This document shows, piece after piece, positions 1-12,289 of a DNA stretch of 64,000 nucleotides; position 1 is the first letter of the stretch; every line of letters begins with the position of its first letter. The translations under genes were made by a program, and so were the position numbers. The stretch lies in contig NZ_AP024269.1 in the NCBI RefSeq assembly GCF_016629525.1, positions 3,286,001 to 3,350,000 on the forward strand, given 5' to 3'. Below the pieces are notes generated by a model that saw only the letters and a program-made list of their open reading frames with translations, searched no databases and was not told the DNA's origin. The DNA comes from Kaistia sp. 32K. GTDB taxonomy: Bacteria; Pseudomonadota; Alphaproteobacteria; Rhizobiales; Kaistiaceae.

Positions 1-10
1 CTATCGCCAT
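1..10 (-). CDS. 5' end of a gene running off the left edge
   Basis: An ATG at 10-8 on the minus strand opens a frame (Met-Ala-Ile...) that leaves the window at once. It is supported by a near-perfect ribosome binding site, AAGGAGG, 8 nt upstream. It lies 38 bp downstream of the racemase gene on the same strand, so it is probably the next gene of that operon. Nothing can be said about the product. A transporter or hydantoin/amide enzyme would fit the context, but that is a guess. Confidence 0.55.
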
Positions 11-48
11 CGGGTTCGCCTCCTTCCGCATGCTGGTCCGGTCTGCGC

Positions 49-813
49 CTATTCGGCCGCGATGGCGGAGGGCAGCGTGAAGCCGTAGCCGACCAGTTCC
101 TTCTTGGGCGGCATCGGAAATGTGAGCTTGCTCTGGCTGAGGCCGACCCGCGCCAGCGCCGCCGCGATCGATACGGCGGTCGGGATCGGGTCGATCACCG
201 GCACGTCGATACCCCTGGCCAGCAGCCCCTCGCGAACGGCGGCGGCGCAGCCCATCAGGCCGGTGCAGCCGAAGATGATCGCCTCGGCGCCGTCCTGCTC
301 GACGGCGATGACCGCCTGCTCGACGAGCCGGGCGCGGGTGTTGACGAGATCGTCCTCGAGTTCCAGCACCGGGATGTTAACGTGGCGGACTGAGGCGAGC
401 TTGGTGCTCAAGCCGTAGACGGCGGCCTCGTTCTCGAACTGGGCGCGCAGGCGGCGCAGCACGGTGATGACGCTGAAACGATGGCCGAGCATGGCGGCGA
501 CGTGCATCGCCGTCTCGGCCGGGCCGAGGACCGGGATCGACACCACCTCGCGGGTGGCCCGCAGGCCGGGGTCGCCCATGCAGTCGATGACGATGGCGTC
601 GGCGCCCTCGCGCTCCGCCTCGATCGCCTTCTCGACGGTACCGGGCACCGACATGGCGGTCTCGAATTCGCTTTCGATCGAGCCGGGTCCGGTTTCGATC
701 TGGCTGTGGCTGACCGTCAGCCCTGCATAGTTGAGCGCGACGAGATCCGCCGGCTTGCGGAACCCTTTGGTGGTGATGGGGGACAAGACCCGCACATCGA
801 TGAGATCGCTCAT
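49..813 (-). CDS. Asp/Glu/hydantoin racemase family protein
   Basis: A 254-aa cytosolic protein of the Asp/Glu/hydantoin racemase superfamily (HyuE-like). The two cysteines expected of the two-base racemisation mechanism are visible: C78 in IDCMGDPGL and C183 in FGCTGLMGC. I chose the ATG at 813 (MSDLIDVRV) because GAGGG precedes it by 7 nt and conserved sequence begins there; the frame stays open upstream without family similarity. It is divergent from the dipeptidase/5-oxoprolinase pair, which points to amide, hydantoin or peptide-derived amino acid use. The exact substrate (hydantoin, aspartate, or an allantoin-type compound) cannot be read from sequence. Confidence 0.85.
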   Translation of the reverse strand: MSDLIDVRVLSPITTKGFRKPADLVALNYAGLTVSHSQIETGPGSIESEFETAMSVPGTVEKAIEAEREGADAIVIDCMGDPGLRATREVVSIPVLGPAETAMHVAAMLGHRFSVITVLRRLRAQFENEAAVYGLSTKLASVRHVNIPVLELEDDLVNTRARLVEQAVIAVEQDGAEAIIFGCTGLMGCAAAVREGLLARGIDVPVIDPIPTAVSIAAALARVGLSQSKLTFPMPPKKELVGYGFTLPSAIAAE

Positions 814-1098
814 GGCATTCCCTCGGCTCTGCTGCAGTGCCGAAAGGCTGGCACCGAAACGGCCGGGGGACCAAGGGTGAAGAAAGATAGGCGTCCAAGT
901 GATTCGGAGGGTGGGTTTGCGCAACAAAACGCGCGCGACCTATCCGTTGGGATAGGAGCCGATGCCGCCCCGGCATTGATTTTCTTCTCTTTTCCGGCCG
1001 GATATGGTTGCACATTTTTCGGGCATGCCTGCAATGAGGGCACGAGTTGCTCCCGCCCGCGGTTTGACAGAAGCGGACGCGCTGGCGACCCTCGCCTC
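814..1098. promoter_or_regulatory. Divergent promoter region between racemase and dipeptidase
   Basis: No gene is visible in these 285 bp. Two small palindromes could be operators: TTGCGCAA at 917-924, and CTATCC-GTTG-GGATAG at 940-955 (perfect 6-bp arms). A TTGACA hexamer at 1064-1069 is close to the dipeptidase start. No regulator gene is adjacent, so the binding protein is unknown. Confidence 0.35.
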
Positions 1099-2166
1099 AT
1101 GACCCATGCACCGATCTCCGTCTTCGACGGTCACAATGACGTTTTGCTACGCCTCCACGACATGGGTGGCGGCGCCGCCGCGATCCGCTCCTTCCTGGAA
1201 GGCGGCGGCGGCGGCCATCTCGACCTGCCCCGCGCCCGCGCCGGCGGCCTTTCCGGCGGCCTGTTCGCCATCTTCCCGCCCTCGCCGTCGATGGACGGCT
1301 TCATGGAGCTGATGCTGGGCGAGAGCTACGACCTGCCGCTGCCCGAGCCGCTCGCGCTCTGCGACGGCCAGGCCTCGACGCTGGCCATGGCGGCGCTCCT
1401 CCTCCAGCTCGAGCGCCTCTCCGACGGCGCCGTCGCCGTCTGCCGGACGGTCGCCGAGATCCGCGCCGCCGAGGCGCGCGGCGCGCTCGCCGCCGTGCTG
1501 CATATCGAGGGCGCCGAGGCGATCGACGGCGATCTCGCCATGCTCGACGTGCTGCATGCCGCGGGCCTCCGCTCGATCGGCCCGGTCTGGAGCCGACCCA
1601 ACCGCTTCGGCCACGGCGTTCCCATGCGCTATCCGGGCTCGCCCGACACCGGCCCCGGCCTGACCGAGCGCGGCTTCGAGCTGGTGCGCGCCTGCAACCG
1701 CCTCGGCATCCTCGTCGACCTGTCGCATCTGAACGAGCGGGGCTTCTGGGACGTGGTCGAGGCGAGCGACGCGCCGCTCGTCGCGACCCACTCCAACGTC
1801 CACGCGCTGTCGCCGGTGGCGCGCAACCTGAACGACGCCCAGTTCGAGGCGATCCGCGCCAGCGAGGGCGTCGTCGGCTTGAACTACGCCACCGCCTTCC
1901 TGCGCGCCGACGGGCGCATGGACCCGAATACCGGCCTCGACATCCTGCTCCGCCATCTCGACGCCATGCTGGACCGTCTGGGGGAAGGCGGTGTCGCGCT
2001 CGGCTCCGACTATGACGGCGCCGTGGTGCCGGAGGCGATCGCCGACGTGTCGCTGCTGCCGCGCCTGATCGACGCGATGCGGGCGCATGGCTATGGCGAC
2101 GAACTGATCCGCCGCATCGCGCACGACAACTGGCTCGATGTGCTGAATCGCACCTGGAAAGATTGA
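1099..2166 (+). CDS. Membrane dipeptidase-like peptidase (M19)
   Basis: A 355-aa zinc dipeptidase of the renal dipeptidase family (peptidase M19), which hydrolyses dipeptides and in some members D-amino-acid-containing ones. The binuclear metal ligands are readable: H12 and D14 in DGHND, the bridging E137 in LHIEGAEAID, H210 in VDLSHLNERG, H231 in ATHSNVHALSPVARN, and D304 in GSDYDG. The frame is open far upstream, but family similarity starts at the ATG at 1099 (MTHAPISVFDGHND). The ribosome site there is weak, so a nearby alternative start is possible. There is no signal peptide. It lies 76 bp before the 5-oxoprolinase gene on the same strand and probably shares its transcript, consistent with gamma-glutamyl or dipeptide breakdown. 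Confidence 0.87.
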   Translation: MTHAPISVFDGHNDVLLRLHDMGGGAAAIRSFLEGGGGGHLDLPRARAGGLSGGLFAIFPPSPSMDGFMELMLGESYDLPLPEPLALCDGQASTLAMAALLLQLERLSDGAVAVCRTVAEIRAAEARGALAAVLHIEGAEAIDGDLAMLDVLHAAGLRSIGPVWSRPNRFGHGVPMRYPGSPDTGPGLTERGFELVRACNRLGILVDLSHLNERGFWDVVEASDAPLVATHSNVHALSPVARNLNDAQFEAIRASEGVVGLNYATAFLRADGRMDPNTGLDILLRHLDAMLDRLGEGGVALGSDYDGAVVPEAIADVSLLPRLIDAMRAHGYGDELIRRIAHDNWLDVLNRTWKD

Positions 2167-2242
2167 CGGCTGGAAAGATTGACGGTTCAGCGCTGAGCCT
2201 TACTCATGCGCTGCGGAACGGGTTTGAAACGAGGGGATTGGA

Positions 2243-5878
<3,636 letters not shown>

Positions 5879-5909
5879 GCCAACTCTCGCCCTGCCACGC
5901 ACTATTCCC

Positions 5910-6029
5910 CATCATCCTGAGGAGGCTTGCGCCAGCAAGCCGTCTCGAAGGACGCACCGCCGAAATGCAGGCGTTGCATCAGCGCCCTGCGTCCTTCGAG
6001 ACGCCCCTTCGGGGCTCCTCAGGATGATG
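5910..6029. repeat. Intergenic inverted repeat, CATCATCCTGAGG family
   Basis: Long imperfect palindrome. The left arm starts CATCATCCTGAGGAGG and includes TCTCGAAGGACGCA; the right arm runs TGCGTCCTTCGAGACG to CCTCAGGATGATG. The same family recurs at 27641-27790. It sits between convergent genes and would form a strong hairpin in either transcript. It is probably a REP/RPE-like element; no ORF is visible. A fragment of another family (CTCTCAGGGAGAGGTGAAG) follows at about 6074-6091. Confidence 0.75.
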
Positions 6030-6098
6030 ATCGGGGGAGCCTGGCATCATGACCGGGTAGGTCAGCACCTGCCTCTCAGGGAGAGGTGAAGAACAACC

Positions 6099-7106
6099 CT
6101 ACCAGCCGGCGATCACCGTCTTGCCGATCGAGCGGCCGCCTTCGACCAGCTGATGCGCGGCGCGAAGCGTCGCTGCGTTGATGGGGCCGACGCGGTTGGT
6201 GAGCGTGGTGCGGATCTTCCCCGCCTCGACGAGGCCCGCCACCTCGTTCAGCAGCCTGTGCTGCTCGATCATGTCCGGCGTCTGGTGGATCGGCCGGGTG
6301 AACATCATTTCCCAGTGAATGCCGACGGACTTGCCCTTGAACGGCACGACGTCGAGCGTCGGCGTGTCGTCGATGACGCCGACATGGCCCTGTACCGCGA
6401 CCAGCTTCTGGATCGCCGGCACGTGGTGCGCCGTGTCGGTCAGCGACAGCACGATGTCGACGGCCGGGATACCGATCCGTGCCACTTCCTCGTCGAGCGG
6501 CTTCGTGTGATCGACGACGTGATGCGCGCCGAGGCGCTTCACCCAGTCGATCGTCTCCGGCCGCGAGGCGGTGGCGATGACGGTCAAATCGGTCAGCGCC
6601 CGCGCCAACTGGATCGCCATCGAGCCGACGCCGCCGGCGCCGCCGATGACCAGCAGCGAACGCGTGTCCGCGCCCTTGCCCTTGCGCGCGCCGATCCGGT
6701 CGAACAGCAGCTCATAGGCGGTGATGGTGGTGAGCGGCAGCGCCGCGGCCTCGGCGAAATCGAGCGTCGCCGGCATGCGGCCGACGATGCGCTCGTCGAC
6801 CAGGTGATATTCGGCATTGGTGCCGGGGCGGTTGATCACGCCGGCGTAGTAGACCCGATCGCCCGGCTTGAACAACGTCACCTCGGCGCCGACGGCGTCG
6901 ACGATCCCGGCGGCGTCGTAGCCGAGCACGCGCGGCGTGTCGGAGCCGGCATTGCGACGGACCTTGGTGTCGACCGGATTGACCGAGACGGCCTCGACCT
7001 TGACGCGCAGATCGCGCGGGCCGGGTTCCGGCGTGTCGAGCGTGATGTCGACGAGGGCGTTCTCGTCGCTGGCGGGAAGGGATCGGGTGAAGGCGATGGC
7101 GCGCAT
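6099..7106 (-). CDS. Zinc-type alcohol dehydrogenase / quinone oxidoreductase family protein
   Basis: A 335-aa medium-chain dehydrogenase/reductase of the NADPH:quinone oxidoreductase branch. The GroES-like domain is N-terminal (about 1-130). The Rossmann motif VIGGAGGVGS lies at about 153-162. The structural-zinc cysteine cluster of classical alcohol dehydrogenases is absent, as in quinone reductases. The ATG at 7106 (MRAIAFTRS) is preferred over upstream codons because homology starts there and GGAG lies just upstream. It is divergent from an HxlR-family regulator, a pairing known for electrophile- or quinone-responsive reductase genes. The substrate is probably a quinone or enone. Confidence 0.87.
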   Translation of the reverse strand: MRAIAFTRSLPASDENALVDITLDTPEPGPRDLRVKVEAVSVNPVDTKVRRNAGSDTPRVLGYDAAGIVDAVGAEVTLFKPGDRVYYAGVINRPGTNAEYHLVDERIVGRMPATLDFAEAAALPLTTITAYELLFDRIGARKGKGADTRSLLVIGGAGGVGSMAIQLARALTDLTVIATASRPETIDWVKRLGAHHVVDHTKPLDEEVARIGIPAVDIVLSLTDTAHHVPAIQKLVAVQGHVGVIDDTPTLDVVPFKGKSVGIHWEMMFTRPIHQTPDMIEQHRLLNEVAGLVEAGKIRTTLTNRVGPINAATLRAAHQLVEGGRSIGKTVIAGW

Positions 7107-7234
7107 GATGGCTCCGCTTTGGGGGGACCGCGAGGTGCGGCCGACATCGAGCCATTTCGAGCATATTGACCGCGACCGCAAGAATGCACAATTTAGGCCT
7201 ATAGCGACCGAATGGATACTATTGGAGACGGGCC
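7107..7234. promoter_or_regulatory. Divergent promoter between quinone reductase and hxlR-type gene
   Basis: A 128-bp shared control region, AT-richer near the regulator. A TAGGCCTA palindrome lies at 7194-7201, and the sequence GGATACTATTGG just ahead of the regulator start may hold the HxlR operator. No exact operator can be fixed from one copy. AAGG-type and GGAGA ribosome sites flank both ends. Confidence 0.35.
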
Positions 7235-7585
7235 ATGGGTGCGGACAAGAGAAACGACTTTGAGAAGTGCCCGGTCGAGACGACGCTCGAGCTGATCGAC
7301 GGCAAATGGAAGGGCGTGGCGCTGTTCCATCTGCTCGACAACACGCTGCGCTTCAGCGAGCTGCGCCGCCTGGCGCCGGCGGTGACGCAACGCGTGCTGA
7401 CCAAGCAATTGCGCGAGCTGGAGGCGGACGGGCTGGTGATCCGCACCGTCTATGCCGAGGTGCCGCCGCGCGTCGAGTACCGCCTGTCGCCGCTCGGCGA
7501 GACGCTCCGGCCGATCATCGTCGCGCTCCGCAACTGGGGCATCGCCTACCAGGAAAGAAAGCTGGGCGAACGCGACGCGGCGTGA
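7235..7585 (+). CDS. HxlR-family transcriptional regulator
   Basis: A 116-aa winged-helix protein of the HxlR (DUF24) family, standard length. Hallmarks are C12 in the N-terminal EKCPVE segment (the redox/electrophile-sensing cysteine of YodB/QorR-type members), GKWKGVALFHLL, LRFSELRRLAP and LRELEADGLVIRTVY. GGAGA lies 7 nt before the ATG. It is divergent from the quinone oxidoreductase gene and likely represses it and itself, with release on modification of C12 by quinones or aldehydes. The sensing role is inferred from the family and the conserved cysteine. Confidence 0.9.
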   Translation: MGADKRNDFEKCPVETTLELIDGKWKGVALFHLLDNTLRFSELRRLAPAVTQRVLTKQLRELEADGLVIRTVYAEVPPRVEYRLSPLGETLRPIIVALRNWGIAYQERKLGERDAA

Positions 7586-7597
7586 GCCTTCTTTCTT

Positions 7598-7739
7598 GAA
7601 CCTCCTCCTTGAGGGGAGGTCGAAAACGCCCTTGCGTTTTCGGGAGGGGGAATTCGCACCGCTTGCGGCAAGCCCGGCGAAGCGCCCCTCCCCAAGACCG
7701 CCTGAAGGCGGTCTTGACCCTCCCTCAAGGGGAGGGTTC
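7598..7739. repeat. Intergenic inverted repeat, GAACCTCC...GGAGGGTTC family
   Basis: Composite of hairpins: a GAACCTCCTCCTTGAGGGGA start, a GAAAACGCCCTTGCGTTTTC hairpin, AAGACCGCCTGAAGGCGGTC, and a CTCAAGGGGAGGGTTC end. The same modules recur in inverted orientation at 36307-36447. It lies between convergent genes and may also act as a transcript end, but there is no T-run. Confidence 0.7.
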
Positions 7740-7761
7740 AGATTCCGGGAGAGAACAGCCC

Positions 7762-8454
7762 CTACGCTGCCTTGGCGAGGGCCTGTTCCAGCGCCCGCCA
7801 GTCGGCCGGGGCGAGGACGGGCTTGACGCCCATGTCGACGATCGCCGCGAATATCGCCACCGGCATGGCCGCCTTCATGCCGCCCAGCATGCCGAGCCGC
7901 TCGGCCGGGTTCATCGCCGGGATCATGATGCGGATGAATTCCATCATCATGTCGGGCGCTACCGAGCCGACGATGTTGCCTTCGATCGCCGCCAGCTCGC
8001 CGTCGGTGAACAGCCGGTGCAGCAGCGAAAGCGTCTCCGTCTCCTCCTCGATCATGTGCTCGAAGTCGTCGGCGAGGAAGCCGGTGTAGAACAGGTAGAG
8101 CCCGCGCAGCTTCGGCGACCTTTTGTCGGCCGGCGTCGCCTCGATATCGGCGAGCCGCGCCAGCAGTTCGGCGAAATCGCGCTCATGGTGGTCATGGTCG
8201 TCGACGAGCCGGGACGTCGCGCCGCGGCTGCGCTTCTCGATCTCGGTGTGGATGTAGATGTCCTCGTGCTTGAGGTGCTTGCGCCCCATCTCGACCATCA
8301 GCCGGAGGTCCTGGATCAACTGGGCCACCTCGGCCTCGCTGCCCGAATCGACGGCGCCGAGACGGGTCATCAGCTGGCCCTGCGCGCGGCGCAGGCCCTT
8401 GTGGATCGATGCGTAGAGGTTGTAGCGCGTCTCATTGACGTAAACGGTCGTCAT
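7762..8454 (-). CDS. Hemerythrin-domain protein
   Basis: A 230-aa soluble protein with an HHE cation-binding (hemerythrin-like) four-helix bundle in its first ~150 residues. Likely di-iron ligands include the His in SIHKGLRRAQG, HEDIYIHTEIE, the DDHDHHERDF cluster, and FEHMIEEE. The C-terminal ~70 residues resemble the helical tail seen in stand-alone proteobacterial hemerythrins. Such proteins bind O2 or NO, or repair iron centres under nitrosative stress. I chose the second of two adjacent ATGs because AGGAG is better spaced from it. A perfect CRP/FNR-type palindrome lies about 65 bp upstream, consistent with oxygen or cAMP control. Confidence 0.85.
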   Translation of the reverse strand: MTTVYVNETRYNLYASIHKGLRRAQGQLMTRLGAVDSGSEAEVAQLIQDLRLMVEMGRKHLKHEDIYIHTEIEKRSRGATSRLVDDHDHHERDFAELLARLADIEATPADKRSPKLRGLYLFYTGFLADDFEHMIEEETETLSLLHRLFTDGELAAIEGNIVGSVAPDMMMEFIRIMIPAMNPAERLGMLGGMKAAMPVAIFAAIVDMGVKPVLAPADWRALEQALAKAA

Positions 8455-8510
8455 CATTGTCTCCTCGAAACCCCAAGCGGGATGCCGGATACAATCTGAC
8501 GCTACGGAAG

Positions 8511-8530
8511 GCTGTGATGCAAATCACAGC
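8511..8530 (-). promoter_or_regulatory. CRP/FNR-type operator upstream of hemerythrin gene
   Basis: GCTGTGAT-GCAA-ATCACAGC: perfect 8-bp arms around a 4-bp spacer, containing the TGTGA-N6-TCACA core of CRP-family sites. A site centred at 8520.5 would place a transcription start near 8479, with TATCCG at the -10 position, the geometry of class II activation. Near-identical cores occur at 25146 and 32760. Confidence 0.65.
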
Positions 8531-8550
8531 GCGAGGCGTTTTCCCTGCGA

Positions 8551-9486
8551 CTAAGGCGCGTAGGAGAGCGGGATGCTGGCCGGCGGCGAATAGGGGCCGG
8601 AAGCCGGCGGCGGCGACGGGGGCTGGCCCTGCAGGATCTGTTCACCCGGATTGGGCGCGAGGCTGTCCGGCGCGCCGAGATTGTCGTCCCAGCGATAGGT
8701 GAAGGTCCGCTGCTGCATGTTGGCCGGTGCCGGCGGCGGCGGCGTCTGCAGCAGCGTCGCCATCGGGATGCCGGCGTTCGGATCGAGCGGCGTCGGTCCC
8801 GGCGGCTGGAGCTGCGGCCGGCAATAGCGCGAGGTGCCCCTGGCGTTGTGGCGGGCGAGATCGATGTGGATGTGGTCCTCGTGCAGGCGGTTCGAGCCCG
8901 GCCCGAGCACGGTGGTGAAATATCCGCAGGCCGAGATCAGCGTCTCGCGCAGAAAAGCCTGGCTCGCCGGATCGCCGCGGCGCCAGTCGGTCTTGACGCG
9001 GATGGTGCGGCCATCGGCCAGGCGGAAGCCGGCGACGTCGAAGGCGTTGGCGAAGGCGTGCTCGGACAGCTTCTCGCCATGCCGGTTGTTGCGCGACCGG
9101 CAGGCATAGGTGCCCATGGTCAGGATCTCGGTGACCGGCATGCCGAAGCGGGCCTGGGCGGCGGGCTGCACGCCCTCGCGGATCCAGCGCTCCATCGTCT
9201 GGGTCATCATGCAGCCGAGCAGGACGTCGCCGCCGGTGACCGCGACGATGCCGCGTTCGAAGGCGTTCACCTTCAGCGGCTTCTCGATGCCGCAGGTTCC
9301 CTTGCCCTCGACTTCGCGCGCCGGGCGCTGGAAGTAGGAGGGAACCACCAGTTTCTGCGCGAAACAGGCTCGCTCCGTCGCGTCCCTCCAGCTTTCCCTT
9401 TGCTCCGAGAGGAAGTTCAGGGCGCAGCCAGAGAGCGAGACAAGAGCGAGCACAGACGCGATACGCAACGCTACGCAACTGTACAT
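8551..9486 (-). CDS. Extensin-like lipoprotein
   Basis: A 311-aa envelope lipoprotein with an extensin-like C-terminal domain. The N-terminus is a lipoprotein signal with lipobox LSGC (C21). The domain spans about 40-225 with SEHAFANAFDVAGF (H143, D150) and HEDHIHIDL (H202, H205, H207, D209), a histidine/aspartate pattern like that of LAS-type metallopeptidases acting on peptidoglycan. The last ~85 residues are proline-rich and low complexity. The family is common in Hyphomicrobiales and presumed to act on the cell wall. Activity is inferred, not established. Confidence 0.83.
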   Translation of the reverse strand: MYSCVALRIASVLALVSLSGCALNFLSEQRESWRDATERACFAQKLVVPSYFQRPAREVEGKGTCGIEKPLKVNAFERGIVAVTGGDVLLGCMMTQTMERWIREGVQPAAQARFGMPVTEILTMGTYACRSRNNRHGEKLSEHAFANAFDVAGFRLADGRTIRVKTDWRRGDPASQAFLRETLISACGYFTTVLGPGSNRLHEDHIHIDLARHNARGTSRYCRPQLQPPGPTPLDPNAGIPMATLLQTPPPPAPANMQQRTFTYRWDDNLGAPDSLAPNPGEQILQGQPPSPPPASGPYSPPASIPLSYAP

Positions 9487-9581
9487 GCCGCGTAGAATGC
9501 GCCGGAAGCTCTTAAGGAAAGGTCAACCATGATTTCGCGGCGGCGTTGCATGCGCCAGCCGAAGTGACGCGATGGTTGAAG

Positions 9582-10811
9582 CTATTCGCCCATCGTTTCG
9601 ACGGTCGCGAAACCCTCGACGGGGCCGGCCGCCTCGAACGGCGTCGTCACCTCGACGAAACTGTCGGGATAGAAGCCGTTGAAGCGGGTCCGGAGCGACA
9701 GCGAATAGGCGCCGATATGGCCGATCTCGATCCAGTCGCCGATGCCGATGCTCTCCGGCAGGTAGAACGGCCGCGACAGGATATCGACGGAATCGCAGGT
9801 GGCGCCGCAGACGCGGAACGGCACGATATTGTCGCCGTCGACCGTGCGCGGGCGCCGGGCCGGATCCGGCAGATGGCGGGCCGGCAGCGTGATCTTGCCG
9901 GTCCAGGAATCCGAGAGGGACGACCAGATGCCGTCATTGATATAGAGCCGCCGCCCCTTCTTCAGCAGCACGCGGACGACGACGGAAAGGCAGCGCGCGA
10001 CGATCACCCGGCCGGGCTCGGCGACGAGCGGCACGTCGCCAAAGCCCCACTCCTCCGCCTCGCGCACGATGTCGGCGATCAGCGCCCCGGTCTCGGGCCG
10101 CACGACCTGCTTTCGCTTGGGATCGCTGCCATAGGCGGCCGGAAAGCCGCCGCCGATGTCGAGCGCCGCGAGCTCGACGCCGGCGCGCGAGCGCACCCAG
10201 GCGGCCGAGGCGAGCGCGCGCTCATAGGTGCCGGTATCCTCGACCTGGCTGCCGACATGGAAGCAGAGCCCGACCTTGAAGCCGAGCTTGGCGATCCGCT
10301 CGACCAGCTCGACCGCATGCCCCGGCGCGGCGCCGAATTTCTTCGAGAGTTCGTAGGCGGCATGTCCACGCGTCGCCAAGCGGACGAACAGCGTGATCTC
10401 CTCCGGATCGAGATCGAGCGCCCGCACGACGCGGACGATCTTGGCGACCTCGTCCTCATGATCGACGGCGATGACGCGGATGCCGTAGGTCTCGAGCGCC
10501 AGGCGGATGTCCGACTGCGCCTTGACCGGATGCATGTAGAGAAGCTCGGCATCCGGCGCGACGGCGCGGGCGGCGGCAAATTCCGCCGGCGAGGCGACGT
10601 CGAAGCAGTCGACGCCCGCCTCGGCGAGGGTCCTGAGCACCAGTGGCTCGCCATTCGTCTTCACCGCATAGGCCATGCGGCCGGGAAAGGCCTCTTTGAA
10701 CGCCAGCGCATCGGCGCGCAGCACGCTCGGGCGGAAGCAGTAGAGCGGCTGGTCCGGACGAAGCTTGTAGGCTGCGTCGCGGGCGGTCTCGAAGCGATCC
10801 ATTGTTCGCAT
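9582..10811 (-). CDS. Ornithine/lysine decarboxylase-like PLP enzyme (fold III)
   Basis: A 409-aa alanine-racemase-fold (type III) PLP decarboxylase of the ornithine/diaminopimelate group. K51 in AYAVKTN is the expected PLP lysine. HVGSQ, ALDIGGGFP and EPGR form the phosphate- and substrate-binding strands. CGATCDSVD near residue 335 carries the catalytic cysteine typical of ornithine decarboxylase. Expected role: putrescine (or cadaverine) formation in the cytosol. An alternative start is the ATG at 10802. It lies 68 bp downstream of the DUF2336 gene on the same strand. The ODC versus lysine/arginine assignment is not certain. Confidence 0.84.
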   Translation of the reverse strand: MRTMDRFETARDAAYKLRPDQPLYCFRPSVLRADALAFKEAFPGRMAYAVKTNGEPLVLRTLAEAGVDCFDVASPAEFAAARAVAPDAELLYMHPVKAQSDIRLALETYGIRVIAVDHEDEVAKIVRVVRALDLDPEEITLFVRLATRGHAAYELSKKFGAAPGHAVELVERIAKLGFKVGLCFHVGSQVEDTGTYERALASAAWVRSRAGVELAALDIGGGFPAAYGSDPKRKQVVRPETGALIADIVREAEEWGFGDVPLVAEPGRVIVARCLSVVVRVLLKKGRRLYINDGIWSSLSDSWTGKITLPARHLPDPARRPRTVDGDNIVPFRVCGATCDSVDILSRPFYLPESIGIGDWIEIGHIGAYSLSLRTRFNGFYPDSFVEVTTPFEAAGPVEGFATVETMGE

Positions 10812-10879
10812 CCCGTCTGGCCATGGCGCGGAGAGGCTATCAGCGCCCTGCCCGGCCGGAAACCCTGCCCTAGGGGAAG

Positions 10880-11938
10880 TCAGCTGGCCGGGTTCTGCAT
10901 CACGGCGAGGTCGGAGAGAACGGCGGTGCCGTGGCGGGCGCGCAGGAAGCGCAGCGCGCGCTCGACATCCTCGTCGCCGAGCGCCTCATAGGCGCGCACC
11001 AGCGTCTCGACGGTCTCGCTCGCCTGCCCATGGCGGCGGCCGCGAATGGCGGCGATGGCGGCGAAGGTCTCGACCGTGACGCCGGCGGCCTTGCAGAGCA
11101 CGGCGAGCGGCATCGTGTCCGGCTTGGCGATCATCCGCCGCACCATGTCGACGGGCAGGCCGGCGAAGGCGGCGAGCAGGCCGGCGACTTCGAGCATGCG
11201 GTCGCCGGAGGCGACGGTGGCGATCACGCTGGCGACGGGGCTGGTCGAGGCATCCGTCGTCACGGGCGCACCCGCCGCCCGGCGCGACGCGACCGGCAGC
11301 GGGATCACCTCAGCCATGCCGCTGGAGGCGGGAGCGCGGCGGGACGCGACAAGCGCGGCATCCGCCGGAAATTCGAGAAGCTGGCCCCATTCGCCCGCTT
11401 CCGGAGCCGGCCCGGTGCCGGCGCGGCGCGCCGCCAGCGTCTGCTCCGCCTCCTCGACGAGGATCGTCAGGCCATGCTGCGAGAAGCGCGCCCCGGGATT
11501 GCGGGCAAGAAGCTTCAGGATGGCCCGGTCGCCGCGATCAAGCAACGCGTCCGATACCGCTTCCGAGACCCAGAGGCGTCCGGCGATGGCGCCGAGGCGA
11601 TCCCGCGGCAGCGTCTCGGCCAAAGTGACCAGCAGCGTGTCGTCGAAGGCGATCGAATGCCGCAGAACCGGTTCCGCCGTCTCGATCGCGCCGCCCGCCA
11701 GGTGGCTCAGCACGGCGGCGGGGGCGTTCGGCAGCAGGGCGATGCGCTCGGCGACTTCCAGCCGTTCCTCGGACGCAAGGCCGTCGAACACACCCAGCAC
11801 GATCTCGGCATAAAGCGCCGCCGTCGGCGGCGACACCGTGTTGCCGGCATTGCCGAAGAGGTCCGTGATCGATGCCAGCAGCTCGGCCTTGCGGCCCGGG
11901 GGCGCATCGGCGTGCGGCTCGATCAGGTGATCATCCAT
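10880..11938 (-). CDS. DUF2336 domain-containing protein
   Basis: A 352-aa alpha-helical protein of the DUF2336 family, widespread in Hyphomicrobiales and of unknown function. The first ~170 residues carry the helical-repeat pattern (EIVLGVFDGLASEERLEVAERIALLPNAP; LLARNPGARFSQHG). There is a charged linker, then a second helical part from about 240. No membrane segment, signal or catalytic motif is seen. The ribosome site is weak. The position upstream of the decarboxylase gene is probably incidental. Confidence 0.8.
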   Translation of the reverse strand: MDDHLIEPHADAPPGRKAELLASITDLFGNAGNTVSPPTAALYAEIVLGVFDGLASEERLEVAERIALLPNAPAAVLSHLAGGAIETAEPVLRHSIAFDDTLLVTLAETLPRDRLGAIAGRLWVSEAVSDALLDRGDRAILKLLARNPGARFSQHGLTILVEEAEQTLAARRAGTGPAPEAGEWGQLLEFPADAALVASRRAPASSGMAEVIPLPVASRRAAGAPVTTDASTSPVASVIATVASGDRMLEVAGLLAAFAGLPVDMVRRMIAKPDTMPLAVLCKAAGVTVETFAAIAAIRGRRHGQASETVETLVRAYEALGDEDVERALRFLRARHGTAVLSDLAVMQNPAS

Positions 11939-12289
11939 GCGGGTCGTCCGGCCTTGTTGTCATCGGCCGGACGGTCGCAGCGAAACCATAAGAAACGATT
12001 GAGGGTCTCGGTTTCCGGAACGTTACTAAAGCCTCGCCAAAGCACGCCGGGATCCCCCATCCGGATGAACCGGCGTTGACGATTGTGACGGCAAGGTCGC
12101 GGAAAAATGACGTCGCGGCAGGCGCTTATCGCGGCGCAACTTGGGAGTTTATTCTACGGCTTAACGAAATTATGGCGCGATTCCGCGACTTTCGACGACT
12201 TCCTCGCAAAATCGCCTCTTGCCGGATTTGTCCATCACGTTAATATTTACGGTGGAAGTTGGGCGTGAAGAGAGACCCGGGAGATGTCC
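11939..12289. other. Intergenic region upstream of small membrane peptide
   Basis: About 350 bp without a longer gene, AT-richer than its surroundings from about 12140 (CTACGGCTTAACGAAATTATGG) to about 12255 (CACGTTAATATTTACGG). It probably contains the promoters of the divergent DUF2336 gene and of the peptide at 12290. No exact -35/-10 pair or repeat stands out. Confidence 0.4.

Noticed and set aside
10812..10879. speF-type riboswitch before the ornithine decarboxylase-like gene
   Set aside because: Only 68 bp separate it from the DUF2336 stop codon, too short for that leader, and no matching structure is seen.
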